DNA of 64,000 nt, taken from positions 301,309-365,308 of the forward strand of contig QKWP01000111.1 in NCBI GenBank assembly GCA_003550325.1, in the 5' to 3' direction. Source of the stretch: Gigaspora rosea. Taxonomy: Eukaryota; Glomeromycota; Glomeromycetes; Diversisporales; Gigasporaceae. A model generated the notes under the pieces. It was not told the origin of the DNA. It saw only the letters and a list, made by a program, of their open reading frames with translations, and ran no database searches. Position numbers and translations under genes: made by a program. Position 1 is the first letter of the stretch. Every line of letters starts with the position of its first letter. Shown one piece after another: positions 1-11,527 of the stretch.

Positions 1-615
1 ATTTGGAGAAAAGATGCTTAAATTTGGCTTTTTTTGATCAAAAATCCAAAATTGTGCATCTTTCTCCAAATTTCAAGTAAAATAAAAACAACCCTGCCGA
101 TTTAATGTATTTTTAGGTGCTAAACAAGTTTAATTAATGAGTTTTGTTAGAATTAATTAATAAAAATTTGTGAATTTTAAGATTTTATAGAATTTTACTA
201 ATAAAATTCTATATAATTTTATGATTCACAAAATTTTACTAATTATTTCTAACTTAATGCACTAAGTAAACTTGTTTAGCACCTAAAAATACATTAAATC
301 AGGAGGGTTGTTTTTATTTTACTTGAAATTTGGAGATAAGATGTTAAAATTTGACTTTTTTGATCAAAAATCCAAAATTGTGCATCAAATCTCTAAATTT
401 CAAGTAAAATAAAAACAAATAGGCCGTTTTAATACATTTTTAGGTGCTGAACAAGTTTACTTAGTGCATTTTGTTAGAATTAATTAATAAAAATTTGGGA
501 ATTATAAGATTTTTTAGAATTTTATTAATAAAATTCTATAAAATCTTATGATTCATAAAATTTTACTAATTAATTCTTACAAAATGCAATAAGTAAACTT
601 GTTCAGCGCCAAAAA
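1..615. repeat. 327-base palindromic satellite, about 1.9 copies, truncated by window start
   Basis: The motif aatttggagaaaagatgc recurs with a 327-base step (at the window start and at 327). Each unit holds two dyads: one centred on tttttgatcaaaaa, flanked by aatttggaga and its complement, and one centred on an attaataaaat core. Units are separated by a conserved linker (aaaaacaaccctgccgattt and similar). The same satellite recurs at about 7160-8640 with the same period. No coding potential is seen. Confidence 0.85.
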
Positions 616-640
616 ATACATACAATTATATTCGGACTCA

Positions 641-771
641 GACCAGTCTGCAGACTTCAGACCAGACCCGGACCGGACTCATATTTGAGTCTGAGTCTGG
701 TCTGAAGTCTGAAATTAGTAAAATTTAGAGTCTGAGTCTGGTCTGATCCCGGACCGGACCTAGGAGCACTA
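641..771. mobile_element. Right end of a hAT-like element (GC-richer imperfect repeats)
   Basis: After the satellite comes a GC-richer stretch of agtctgagtctggtctga and cggaccggacc repeats ending in ggagcacta at 763-771. Its reverse complement starts TAGTGCTCC, close to the TAGTGTTCC end of the element at 3508-5235. The left end would lie before the window. The satellite is therefore probably the internal part of this element. A closely similar GC-rich stretch also follows the second satellite array at 8650-8770. Element class is inference from the end motif. Confidence 0.45.
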
Positions 772-1775
772 GACGGAGCACTATAGTTAGTAACTGGTTT
801 ATTATAGTTTTTTGTTTTTTAATATAGTACTATGTTTCTTTTTTTCTTTAGAATGAACATAGTACAATTGTTATTACGGCAATAGTAGAACAAATGTAGC
901 ATGATAGTTCGGGATGTAGTAAGGTAGTTAGTATAGGATGTAGCATGATAGTTAGTAGCACAATAGTTAATATGGGGCGAATTTAGCATGATGGTTGGGA
1001 TATAGCGGATATTGGGACGTGGCAAAATAATTTCGATGTAGCATGATAGTTGGAATCAGTGTTACTATCCGGTTGGGAGATATCAGACCCGCCGGTAGAG
1101 CTATCGGGATAGTGAACGATATTTACGAGCTAACAGCAGAGAAATACGGAGAGAGAATTATGAAGGAGTTAGGGTACTTTGGCGTAAAAGGAGTTGAATC
1201 AGGTGTAAGGGGTTAAAAAGGGATGAATCGGTATAATTAAACAAAGGTGTTATCTAACGATATCAATCGTTAATCAGCAGAAACAATTAAACAATACAGC
1301 AGTCAGATAAATCTATCTATAGTCTTAAATGTATTATCAATAAAACAATCAAATATTGGTATGTCGATATGTGTATCAGCAGCAGTGTAAAAATAATCAA
1401 ACAATAAATAAAATAACTAATAAAACAAATGAACAATACAGCAGCGTAATGAGAATTCGATAATAAAAGTGTATATAAGTTGCCTTCGGCTTTGAAATGC
1501 CTACTAACTTATATAGGGTCAAAGTTTATTATTAAACAAAGGATCAGATCGAAGTCTAAAGTCTTTATTGAAGGCAGAATTAGAGCCTTTAAATACATGT
1601 TTCTAGATACATAAATTAATTACAGTAGTCTATTCAAGAAAACTTTTATTCGCGTCAACTTATTTTTAGAATCATTCGATTCTTTTCAAACTGATCCCTT
1701 CATTAATCACATTAGTTTCAACCACACCTTTGCCTTATTTAAAAGTTCCGTCTGTGAAAATGAAATTCTAAGATA
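772..1775. other. No gene recognised; mixed-composition sequence
   Basis: Short repeats of the type gatgtagcatgatagttag fill 880-1050 (tagcatgatagt recurs several times), followed by a less AT-rich stretch to 1775 with stop codons in all frames I followed. tgttactatccgg at about 1070 and gatagggctatcgg near 2355 could be remnants of a long terminal repeat, but I could not pair them convincingly. Confidence 0.4.
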
Positions 1776-1777
1776 TA

Positions 1778-1962
1778 CAGTCTAACCCTGCTATAGTCAC
1801 ACTGTCTGGCAGAAACTTGACGTGACTATAGTGAGAGAAACATAATAATAGTCACATTATGTGATTATAGCGAGAGTTAATTTTATATTACTGCAAATGA
1901 TAGGTATATAAATTTCAAGAAAATGTGACTATTTCAGATGTGACTATTGTGGGGTTAGACTG
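1778..1962. mobile_element. Tc1/mariner-like MITE, 185 bases, TA target duplication
   Basis: The ends are CAGTCTAACCC and GGGTTAGACTG, each flanked by TA (1776-1777 and 1963-1964). The inverted repeat continues inward as a tract containing atagtcac on the left and gtgactat on the right. The interior is AT-rich with extra copies of the gtgactata motif and has no reading frame. TA duplication and short length fit a non-autonomous Tc1/mariner-superfamily element. Confidence 0.8.
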
Positions 1963-1964
1963 TA

Positions 1965-2985
1965 TCTGCAGATTCCTGAAAATATTTGAATGCCTCGGGG
2001 CATCCGAGATAGGCTAAATAATCAAGTGTCGCCATGAGACACGTATGGAAGACTTCTTATTCAAGCGCGTTGGTGTAATCGGAGGCCGGATAATGACAGT
2101 CGATCCATCTTCCGATCGATTATCATATCTATAATAGACTTCGATCCAATCTTTAGTATGATGTCCCAATATAGTAATAAGAAATGATATGTATATGTAT
2201 AACAAAATAGGAAATAAAAGAGATATGTATATAATAACAAATAAAGAAATAAAAAAGAATATTCGTATGTCAATTGGTCATCGATCAAATCGATGATCGG
2301 GGTTTACGGTTCAAGTGTTCAGAGTGATCGACATAATTTGGTTACAGGATACCGATAGGGCTATCGGAAAAGAAAAATTTTAATTTTTCTAGTGTAACAT
2401 TGGGTTTATATTATAATTTGTATTTATTTTTTGTACAGTATTTTTTTAATTTTTTTGTATATTTTTAATTTTTTGTAATAAATTAATTTGTTAAAATATA
2501 TGAATATTCAAATTTATTGTTAATTTTTTATTATTAGCTTTTTGTTATTTTTTTATTTTTTACAATCTGCGCAGTTCTGTGCAAAAAATTAAATCTGCGC
2601 AGAAAATAAAAAAAAATTTCTTCAACAATCTCTGGCAGGGTCGCAGATCTGCATTAATTTTTGATAATTGTTTTTTTAAAAAATCTGCACAAATCTGCAC
2701 TATAAAAACTTCCCAGATGACTGAGAATGTTCCTTGGAGTTAATTTTTATACGTGTAAAAAGTCTATCATGAGCATGAAGAAATTAAGTATTTAAAATAA
2801 GTTATCATAAGTGTTACCTATTCATAAAACATTTACCTAATTATTTAAAGCTGTTTAGATACGAAATATAGATTGTCATACTTTATGTCGCATTAAAAGT
2901 TTTATCAGATAAAAGTTTACATAAACTTCTTATATTGAGTCATCGTGTCAACTGAACAAATTGTAATCAAGTTGACTATAGATCA
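1965..2985. other. No gene recognised; AT-rich with ctgcgcag repeats
   Basis: 1965-2380 is of mixed composition and has only short, unrelated open frames. 2390-2720 is very T-rich and contains several degenerate copies of tctgcgcag/tctgcac. 2720-2985 shows nothing that I recognise. Confidence 0.4.
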
Positions 2986-2989
2986 AAGA

Positions 2990-3290
2990 TAGCACCGAAA
3001 CCTTTTTTGGCAATTCTGAAAGTTTCACGTTTCGGATTATAGCTTCTAAAACCTTATCCAAAACTTGAAACCTCACCCGAATACTGAAACCTCAACTGAA
3101 ACCCCAAAACTGCCAAAACATCAATAGCTTATTTGTTTATTCTCTCCAAAGTTGGCGCTAAAACCTTTTTGTGCCAAATTCGAAAGTTTCAGACTTCAGA
3201 TTATAACTTCTAAAACCTTATCCAAACTCAAAACCTTACATGAAACCTCATTCGATCATCTGAACACCAAAAACTACACAACTTCCATAT
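2990..3290. repeat. GAAACC-rich direct repeat, possible outer arm of a nested element
   Basis: Two copies of a segment containing ttctaaaaccttatccaaa lie about 180 bases apart (about 3043 and 3210). A related, reverse-complemented GGTTTC-rich tract lies at 5500-5665, beyond the hAT-like element at 3508-5235. They may be the two ends of an older element into which the hAT-like one inserted. The pairing is imperfect, so this stays tentative. Confidence 0.35.
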
Positions 3291-3507
3291 ACATTAATTA
3301 CATTAATGTATTATATATCTATTTCAATTACACATCAAATGCACTGATATATACAATGTATCTCTCAATATACATTAATCACACTGATGTATATTATATA
3401 TCTAAAGGTTGCTTTTGCAAGCATCAGTTTTTTTTACTTATTATGTAAAAACAAGGTACAATATCAAGTAATAATAAGTAATTAGTACGTCCATATCTAC
3501 TGATGAT

Positions 3508-5235
3508 TAGTGTTCCGAAGTTGGGTTCGGTTCGGTTCAGGTTCAGTTCGGGTTCAGTCGAACCCGAACCCGAACTTTAAATTTTGCAAATCTTTGAACT
3601 GTAACCCGAACTGAACCCAGAATTTATGAATCCGAACCGAACTCGAACTTGAAATATTTGTTCAGTATGAGTTCGGTTTGAAGTTCATGAACATGTTCAG
3701 GTTTGGGTAATAATTAACCCAAAAAAACTAGAGTAGCTGTGCAATGTGTAACCTTGCACAGGACTATACATTCATAACTGTAAGTTCATTAATCGGAAAT
3801 AACCACTTTATTATTTAATTTTTTAAATTAATTAAAAAATTTTTTTGTTTTAAATTTGCACAATACCTGATATACTTTTGATACGTATCATAAACCTCAT
3901 TTATGTACGTTGTGAAAGGCTAAATGAACCCTCCATGTAAGTATCGCAACTACAGTATATACTAGTAAGACTAATTAAAATCAACTAAACTACTCTAACC
4001 ATGGTAAGGCTTTGAGTAACTAGGGTCGAATAGAGCTCTAGATTATGTCACGAGGCTCTAATACGAGGTCACAGAATTAAAATCGATGGTTAAGATTCTT
4101 AACGTTTGTGATCACTGAGTTTCTGATATCAATCACGGCAATTTAGACAACCCGGCTTTTGTTTAAAGGTAAATATTACTAATTTAATTTTAATTAATTA
4201 AAAATTTTTTTTGCTGTAAATTTGCACAATACCTGACATACTTTTGATATGTATCATAAACCTCATTTATGTACGTTGTGAAAGGCTAAATGAACCCTCC
4301 ATATAAGTATCGCAGCTACAGTATATACTAGTAAGACTAATTAAAATCAACTAAACTACTCTAACCATGGTAAGGCTTTGAGTAACTAGAGTCGAATAGA
4401 GCTCTAGATTATGTCACGAGGCTCTAATACGAGGTCACGGGACTAAAATCGATGGTTAAGATTCTTAACGTATGTAATCACTGAGTTTCTGAAATCAATC
4501 ACGGCAACTTAGGCAACCCGGCTTTTGTTTAAAGGTAAATATTAGAAATATTACTAATTTAATTTTAATTAATTAAAAAATTTTTTTTCTGTAAATTTGC
4601 ACAATACCTGGCATACTTTTGATACGTATCATAAACCTCATTTATGTACGTTGTGAAAGGCTAAATGAGCCCTCCATGTAAGTATCGCAACTACAGTATA
4701 CACTAGTAAGACTAATTAAAATCAACTAAACTACTCTAACCGTGGTAAGGCTTCGAGTAACTAGGGTCGAATAGAGCTCTAGATTATGTCACGAGGCTCT
4801 AATACGAGGTCACAGGATTAAAATCGATGGTTAAAATTCTTAACGTATTCGATCACTGAGTTTCTGAAATCAATCACAGCAATTTAGGCAACCCGGCTTT
4901 TGTTTAAAGGTAAATATTACTAATTTAATTTAATTAATTAAAATTTTTTTTGCTGTAAATTTGCACAATACCTGACATACTTTTGATACGTATCATAACT
5001 CACTGCATTTGTGCATTGCATTTCTTGTTACCTTTGTTTCCAATTTACCGAACCCGAACATGTTCATGAACTTTGAACTGAACCCGAACTGAACCCAGAC
5101 TTAGTTTAAAAGTTCAATACCGAACTCAGACTGAACTGGATTTTTAAAATTAAGTCTGGTTCAGGTTCAGTTTGAATTCAGACCGAACTCGAACTCAGCC
5201 CAATGTTCGGTTCGGTTCGGTTTTTAGGAACACTA
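3508..5235. mobile_element. Non-autonomous hAT-like element with long GC-richer TIRs
   Basis: The element starts TAGTGTTCC (3508) and ends GGAACACTA (5235). Both ends continue inward for about 200 bases as ttcggttcggttcag-type repeats that are inverted relative to each other. The flanking 8-mers ctgatgat (3500-3507) and ctaatgat (5236-5243) match at 7 of 8 bases, the 8-base duplication expected of hAT transposons. No transposase is present; the interior is a tandem repeat. The end motif and duplication are seen directly; the superfamily is inferred from them. Confidence 0.75.
3850..4995. repeat. Tandem repeat, about 366-base unit, 3.1 copies, inside the hAT-like element
   Basis: tttgcacaatacctg starts at about 3855, 4221, 4596 and 4960, giving unit lengths of about 366, 375 and 364. 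Each unit contains gtacgttgtgaaaggc, ctaaccatggtaaggc and gtcacgaggctctaat, so the copies are highly similar. The fourth copy stops after cgtatcataa. The array occupies nearly all of the space between the two inverted terminal regions. Confidence 0.9.
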
Positions 5236-5703
5236 CTAATGATAGAATTAATAAGTTACAAATCAATTGTTGGTATTAAAAGGCATAATATACTTATTGA
5301 TTCATCATTGGCAATTTTTCTATCATCCTAGAATTTTGAAATCAGTTGTAATAATAGTATGATATTAAAAATAAAGTTGACCAGCTTTAAAAAACCCTGA
5401 TCAAACTAAGGCAGTGAAAAAAATTGCCAAAAGCATAATTAAAAAAAGATCTATATTATATTATAATTTATTCAAAAATAATTTTACATTTTGGGTTACA
5501 TTTTGGGTTCATTAAAAATGGCCTTTGTTATATTTTTGAGTTTCAGATTATAGGTTTGGTTTCGGTTTATAGTTTCAGGGTTTTGGGTTTCAGAGTTTCG
5601 ATTTTTTTAAAAAAATCTGAAACTAGTTTCAGATTAGAACTGTTCCGAACTAGTTTTGGGTAGGTTTTATTTCGATGCCATGTTTGCTATAAATACAGTA
5701 TAA

Positions 5704-5892
5704 ATTTGCTTCTGGACCTCCTGGTTGTTATATTGAACTGGCAGGCAATGCATGGATTTTGATCTATAAAAATGCCCAATGTTTAGAATAAATGATAAGA
5801 ATTTGTTTCCAGATGTCCTGGTTATTAAATTGAACCAGACAAGCAATGCATGGATTCTGATCCACAAAATGCCTAATTATTAGAATAAACTT
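5704..5892. repeat. 98-base direct repeat, two diverged copies
   Basis: gcaatgcatgg occurs at 5745 and 5843. The surrounding segments align over about 90 bases (tttgcttctggac.. against tttgtttccagat.., both ending in tagaataaa). No function is apparent; the short open frame across it on the minus strand is a by-product of the duplication. Confidence 0.7.
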
Positions 5893-5949
5893 AGTAAATG
5901 GAATGAAATATGAAGGCTATTCAATATTAAGAATTGCTACTTTTATGTG

Positions 5950-6305
5950 GTTATGTTCATTTCATAGACAACCATTTTATTCACCAACAGTTAGTTCATA
6001 GGGTAAGTTTATTTTATAGACAATTATTTAATAGACAAGCTCATTTCGTAGACAGTTTTTTACTTTACCAACAGCTTAATTAATAGACTATTAATCTTAC
6101 CAACAACTCATTTTACAGAAAAAGTAATTTAATCATTGTTATTAGGGTTAGCTTTGAACTAGGGTTAAAGTTAGTACAATATATAAGAAAAAAACTTCTA
6201 TGAAATAAGTCGTCAGTGAAATGAGCTGTCAGTGAAATGAGCTGTGGTGAAATGAACTATCTATGAAATAAACTTGTCTGTTAAATGATTGTTGATGAAT
6301 AGTAC
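5950..6305. mobile_element. Degenerate MITE with ttcatagacaa inverted repeats and TTAGGG-like core
   Basis: The left half contains repeated ttcatagacaa and caccaacag; the right half contains their complements (ctatgaaata, gttgatgaat). The centre (about 6143-6175) reads ttagggttag followed by agggttaaag, a core also seen in other miniature elements of this window. The exact ends are not clear. Confidence 0.5.
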
Positions 6306-6309
6306 TGTT

Positions 6310-6780
6310 CTGACAACACTTAAATATCAATAATTAATGATACACATGTAGTATATTCCAGATAATTTAGCAAAAATGAGAAAGATCACTGACATATCAG
6401 CTACATTCGCAGTCAGTATGTTAGTTATGCTTTTCTAGTAAACTTTGTTTATGCCAAATTACTGTAATCACATTATCATCTACTATTCATGCATTATCTC
6501 AAGATTATTAGAATTTAAATGATAAAAATATAATTAAATAAAAAAATCGAAAAAATAATAAAATAATAAGATAATTTAAATTATAAATAAAAAAATTGAA
6601 ATTAAATAATAAATAATAAATTGTGGAGAATTAAAAATACAGTAAATGAAAATTAAATTAAATTTAAAAAAATAACTATTGCACTTCAAACTTATTTTTA
6701 ATGATTGTTACGTAATAATCTTACCGTTTATACTCTTTGGCTTTAATATGTTACAAGAGTGAATGTTTTTAACTATAAGT
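6310..6780. other. AT-rich, nothing recognised
   Basis: Low-complexity A/T sequence with taataaataa-type runs between 6530 and 6670. I see no gene, no inverted repeat and no conserved motif. Confidence 0.5.
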
Positions 6781-6787
6781 TCATTGG

Positions 6788-6975
6788 GTATTATCAGGCC
6801 TAATCGGGCTTTCTTATAAAGCTTGAGCCTGGTCTGATATTTAGCAGGCCCAATCTGAACCCAGTCCGAACAATAGCAGGTTTAAAATTATGAGTCTGAA
6901 TTGAACCAAAGCCCAGCCCGACTGCAAGTTTCTGGGCTTAGCCCAGCCCATCCTGCATGCTAGCTCTATTCCAGT
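6788..6975. repeat. GC-richer inverted repeat, possible short TIR element
   Basis: caggcctaatcgggctttc near the left and gggcttagcccagcccatcctg at the right are partly inverted copies (CAGG followed by GGGCT). The interior repeats gcccagcccg and cagtccgaac. The base composition stands out from the AT-rich surroundings in the same way as the hAT-like ends at 641-771 and 3508-3700. Confidence 0.4.
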
Positions 6976-7159
6976 TCTTACTCTAAGGCCACTCCAATTT
7001 AAATCTATGTTTAACATAACCCCCCCTCTAGATTGAGCAAATTATGGGGAGGTTAAACAATATATATATATATATAACTTTTAGATTCAAATTTCACTTT
7101 TCATATTACTAAAATGAACCAATACAGAAAGATCACCAAAATTAGAGTAGCTGCATAAT

Positions 7160-8640
7160 ACAGTCATGCTAAACCTAGGAACATTATATAAGTTAGTTAG
7201 AATTAATTAGTAAAATTTTATGAATCATAAGATTTTATAGAATTTTATTAATAAAATTTTATAAAATCTTATTATACACAAATTTTTATTAATTAATTCT
7301 AACTTTATGCACTAAGTAAACATGTTCAGCACCTAAAAATACATCAAATCGGCAGGGTTAGTTTTATTTTACTTGAAATTTGGATAATAGATGCATAATT
7401 TTGGATTTTTGATCAAAAAAGTCAAATTTAAGCATCTTTTCTCCAAATTTCAAGTAAAATAAAAACAATACTGCCGATTTAATGTATTTTTAGGTTCTGA
7501 ACAAGTTTACCTAGTGCAATAAGTTAGAATTAATTAGTAAAATATTGTGAATTATAAGATTTTATAGAATTTTATTAATAAAATTCTATAAAATCTTATG
7601 ATACACAAATTTTTATTAATTAATTCTAACTTTATGCACTAAGTAAACATGTACAGCACCTAAAAATACATCAAATCGGCAGGGTTAGTTTTATTTTACT
7701 TGAAATTTGGAGAATAGATGCATAATTTTGGATTTTTGATCAAAAAAGCCAAATTTAAGCATCTTTTCTCCAAATTTCAAGTAAAATAAAAACAACACTG
7801 CCGATTTAATGTATTTTTAGGTGCTGAACAAGTTTACTTAGTGCATTTTGTTAGAATTAATTAATAAAAATTTGTGAATTATAAGATTTTATAGAATTTT
7901 ATTAATAAAATTCTATAAAATCTTATGATTCACAAAATTTTACTAATTAATTCTAACTTAATGCACTAAGTAAACTTGTTCAGCACCTAAAAATACATTA
8001 AATCGGCAGGGTTGTTTTTATTTTACTTGAAATTTGGAGAAAAGATGCTTAAATTTGACTTTTTTGATCAAAAATCCAAAATTATGCATCTTTTCTCCAA
8101 ATTTCAAGTAAAATAAAAACAACCCTGCCGATTTAATGTATTTTTAGGTGCTGAACAAGTTTACTTAGTGCATTTTGTTAGAATTAATTAATAAAAATTT
8201 GTGAATTATAAGATTTTATAGAATTTTATTAATAAAATTCTATAAAATCTCATGATTTATAAAATTTTATTAATTAATTCTAACTTATTTCACTAGGTAA
8301 ACTTGTTCAGAGCCTAAAAATACATTAAATTAGCAGAATTGTTTTTATTTTACTTGAAATTTGGAGAAAAGATGCTTAAATTTGACTTTTTTGATCAAAA
8401 ATTCAAAATTATGCATCTATTCTCCAAATTTTAAGTAAAATAAAAATAACTCTGCCAATTTGATGCATTTTTAGGTGCTGTATATGTTTACTTAGTGCAT
8501 AAAGTTAGAATTGATTAATAAAAATTTTGTATTATAAGGTTTTATAAAATTTTATTAATAAAATTTTATAAAATCTTATGATTCATAAAATTTTACTAAT
8601 TAATTCTAACTTCATGCACTAAGTAAACTTGTCAGCACCA
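7160..8640. repeat. 327-base palindromic satellite, about 4.5 copies
   Basis: aatttggaga or its close variant starts at 7377, 7704, 8031 and 8358, an exact 327-base step. Each unit holds two dyads and can fold into two long hairpins. The last units carry more substitutions than the middle ones. It is the same family as the array at 1-615. Confidence 0.92.
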
Positions 8641-8644
8641 AAAA

Positions 8645-8770
8645 ATAAATATAAGTATATTCAGACTTAGACCAGTCTGTAAAAAATTTATAGTCTGAGT
8701 CTGGTCCGATCCTGGACCGGACCTGAACCAGACCTATTCTGACCCTGGCCGGACCCAAACTAGACCTAAT
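8645..8770. mobile_element. hAT-like GC-rich terminal stretch following the satellite
   Basis: gtctgagtctggtccg, gatcctggaccggacc and ccggacccaaac lie directly after the satellite, just as at 641-771. This repeats the satellite-then-terminal-repeat order and indicates a second copy of that hAT-like element, here with an eroded tip. Confidence 0.4.
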
Positions 8771-8849
8771 CATTTGTTGTTTAAGTCCCCCCTAAAAAAT
8801 TTTGAACTTGTAATGTTAAACAAAGAATTAAATTGGAGTGGCCTAACAC

Positions 8850-10600
8850 TAAAATTAATCAAATTTTAATTTTTATTTCGGTAAAAAACTTTTTATTAAT
8901 TTTTGTTAATCACTGGTGATGATCACTACTAGCAATAAGTAGTAATTTTCAATAATAAAAACATACTGTCAAAGTAGATAAAAATAGTGTTCCAAAATTT
9001 TAGTTGGCAGATTAGATTCCTTTTTTTTTAATTTATTGTAAATTAATATGCTTATGGTCATACCCAAAAAATTTTAGATTTTTTTTTAGTTTTATTAGAT
9101 AATTTCAAAAATTAAGGTTACTACTGTATTGGGTAATACCAGAGAAAAAATTAAATAGCAAAAATAGAATAATTGGTGCAAATAAATTTAAAAAAGGTCA
9201 GCAGATTATGCAAAATAAAAAATTAACTTTGTGTGGTCTTATAATAAAATTTTGGAGAGAATTTTTAGTTTGGCACAAAAGGCAGTTTTGTAAATATAAT
9301 TCTTTTGTAATTTTATAATACACAAATTCTGTAGTTATATTGATAAGCTGCTAATGGGTTCAGTATTTACAATAACAATAATAATAATTTATAATGATAA
9401 ATTTTACATATTTTTATCTGATTTGTATAATTTTAGCAAAATTTTAAAAGATTTATCGCATAATTTGCATAATTCGAAGTGTAAAACAAGCAGAATTTGG
9501 GGTTTGTTGTAGCAAAAAATTTGGATCCCTATTTCTTATATTTTGTAGCATGTAATCATGATTTGTTTTCAAACTGATCTGGAAATGATTAGTTAAATAT
9601 AAAAACTCATTACTTTCCAAAATTTTAATTTTGACTAACAATTATATAAAAATGTAAAAACCAAAAGAAAATAAAAATACCATATAATTATGAAATAATA
9701 TAATAGAGTATATTTTTGAATTTTGGTCTAAATTAAGATTAGTTCAAACCAAAATTTAAAGTATCTCTTTATGCATTATTTTATGATTATAAGGCAAATA
9801 TAAAATAAAAAATAATTTAAATTAAAAAAATAATTTAAAATAAAATAAAATAAATAAAATAAAATAATTAAAATAACTTAAAAAATAAAATTTAAATAAT
9901 TTGTAAAAAAAATGAAATAATAATTTAATTTGTGATCCACCTAAGAACTAGTGAAATAACATAGTAAATTATAACAAATAAGGAAATTTACTATTGCTTT
10001 TTGCCTTTTTTGAAATCTGAAGTTTTCCAAAGACAAAACAATTTCCTATAAAGTAAACATCTCTTTTAAATTAGATAATATTGTAAAAGAGAAAATTTTA
10101 CTTATAATGGCAGTTAAATCATTAAATTAAAATCAATCTAGTAGATCACAAGATATAAGCATTTTTGTTTTTGCAACTACATTGTATAAACAAAAAAGTA
10201 AACATATAATTGCAAAGACAAAAATGTTTATATCTTGCAACCCACGATGCTGATTTTAATAATTTAACTACTATTATAACTAGAATTTTCTTATCTACAA
10301 CTTTTACTTAATGTAAAGAAATGTTAACTTAGTAAAAAATCAGTTTGTCCTTTGGAAAACTCCAGATTCCAAAAAAGGTAAAAAATATATAGTAAACTTA
10401 TCTCCACTATTTACTATGTTTTTTTACTAGTTTTTAGATAAATTACAAATTAAAAAATAAAATTAAAATGAATTAAAAAAATAAAAATAAAATAATTTAG
10501 TAAATAAAAATTAAAACAAATTAAAAAAATAAGAATAGTTAAAAAAAATGAAAAAAATAATTTAAAAATAAAAATATAAAATAAAAATGGAATAATCTAA
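8850..10600. other. AT-rich stretch without a recognised gene
   Basis: Mostly A/T-rich with imperfect (aaaat)n runs from 9780 to 9920 and 10440 to 10590. 10000-10420 holds an inverted repeat: ctgaagttttccaaagac at about 10019 against its complement ctttggaaaactcc at about 10351, and aaaaatgtttatatcttg against agatataagcattttt. This may be another miniature element, but ends are unclear. Confidence 0.4.
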
Positions 10601-10602
10601 AA

Positions 10603-10803
10603 AGTGCACCCATGCACTCTGTGCCCCCTAGTACTCTCTAATGTACTAGTAATAATTTTGCCTAAAGTTGGGTTAGGGTTAGAGTTAGAATCAAGATTAA
10701 TACAAAATTGCGAGAGGATCATTTTTTGTTAGAAGTGCAATAGGTGTTATCTCAGTAAAATTTTGAGATATAAAGATAGGGGGCACAAAGTGCACGGTGC
10801 TAA
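10603..10803. mobile_element. MITE, about 200 bases, TIR with GTGCAC dyad and TTAGGG-like core
   Basis: Left end gtgcacccatgcactctg continues into tgccccctag. Right end reads gggggcacaaag then tgcacggtgc; its complement matches the left end at most positions. The interior contains gggttagggttagagtt at about 10664. No reading frame. Confidence 0.65.
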
Positions 10804-11019
10804 AGTTCAATAAAAATTATTTAAAAAAATGAAAAAAATAATTTAAAATAAAATTAAAATAAATTAAAAAAATTAAAATAAAAATAATTTAAAAAAAATG
10901 AAAAATAAATATAATTAAAACAAATTAAAAAAAAATAAATAATTTTAAAAAAATGAAAAAAATAATTTAAAAATAAAAAACTTAACGTAAATAAAATATT
11001 ATTTAAAAAAAGGGCGAAT

Positions 11020-11251
11020 CTATTTGTAACCGTGGTTACAGTTCCGAGCCAATCAAAGTGCTAGATTAAGTATAACAAAAAAATTCAAAAAATTACAAAT
11101 CGAAATAACTTCAAATTGTGCCTATGAAACCAATATTTTTTTCTAGCTAAAAATGCTTCTTAAGGTGTTTTATTATATAATAAACCTTCTTCAAACTTTA
11201 AATCTAACCCTAACCCTAATCTGGTTACTGTCACCACTGGTGACAAACACT
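11020..11251. mobile_element. MITE, about 230 bases, TIR with ACCGTGGT dyad and CCCTAA core
   Basis: Left end tttgtaaccgtggttacag; right end ctgtcaccactggtgacaaa, whose complement is tttgtcaccagtggtgacag. The interior contains ctaaccctaaccctaatc at about 11205. Each arm is itself a small hairpin. Confidence 0.65.
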
Positions 11252-11527
11252 TTTTTTTTAAAAAAAATAAAAAATAATAATTTAAAAATAAATTAAAGCA
11301 AATTAAAATAAAAATTAAAATATATGAAAAAAATAAAAAATTAAACTGAATAAAAAAAATATAAATAAAATTTTAAAAAAGAACAAAAAATAATTAGAAA
11401 TAAATTAAAAAAAAAACCAAAAAATTAAATAAAAGATTAAAACAAATTAAAAAAAATAAAAAAATAATTTAAAAATAAAATTAAAATGAATCAAAAAAAT
11501 AACAACAATTTAAAAAAGAATTTTTGA

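Larger units (their letters stand above)
6987..8843. mobile_element. PIF/Harbinger-like non-autonomous element, 1.86 kb
   Basis: The element starts GGCCACTCCAATTTAA and ends TTAAATTGGAGTGGCC. TAA lies immediately outside both ends (6984-6986 and 8844-8846). A 3-base TAA/TTA duplication with a GG..CC terminal repeat is typical of PIF/Harbinger elements. Inside are the 327-base satellite (7160-8640) and a GC-rich stretch related to the hAT-like end at 641-771, suggesting a nested insertion. No transposase is seen. Confidence 0.7.

Noticed and set aside
1070..2360. A possible 1.3 kb solo LTR (tgttactatccgg .. gatagggctatcgg)
   Set aside because: Ends could not be matched, no flanking duplication was found and no internal retroelement sequence is visible.
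11195..11220. ctaaccctaaccctaatc as a telomere end
   Set aside because: Only two or three degenerate units, inside a miniature element, with sequence continuing on both sides.
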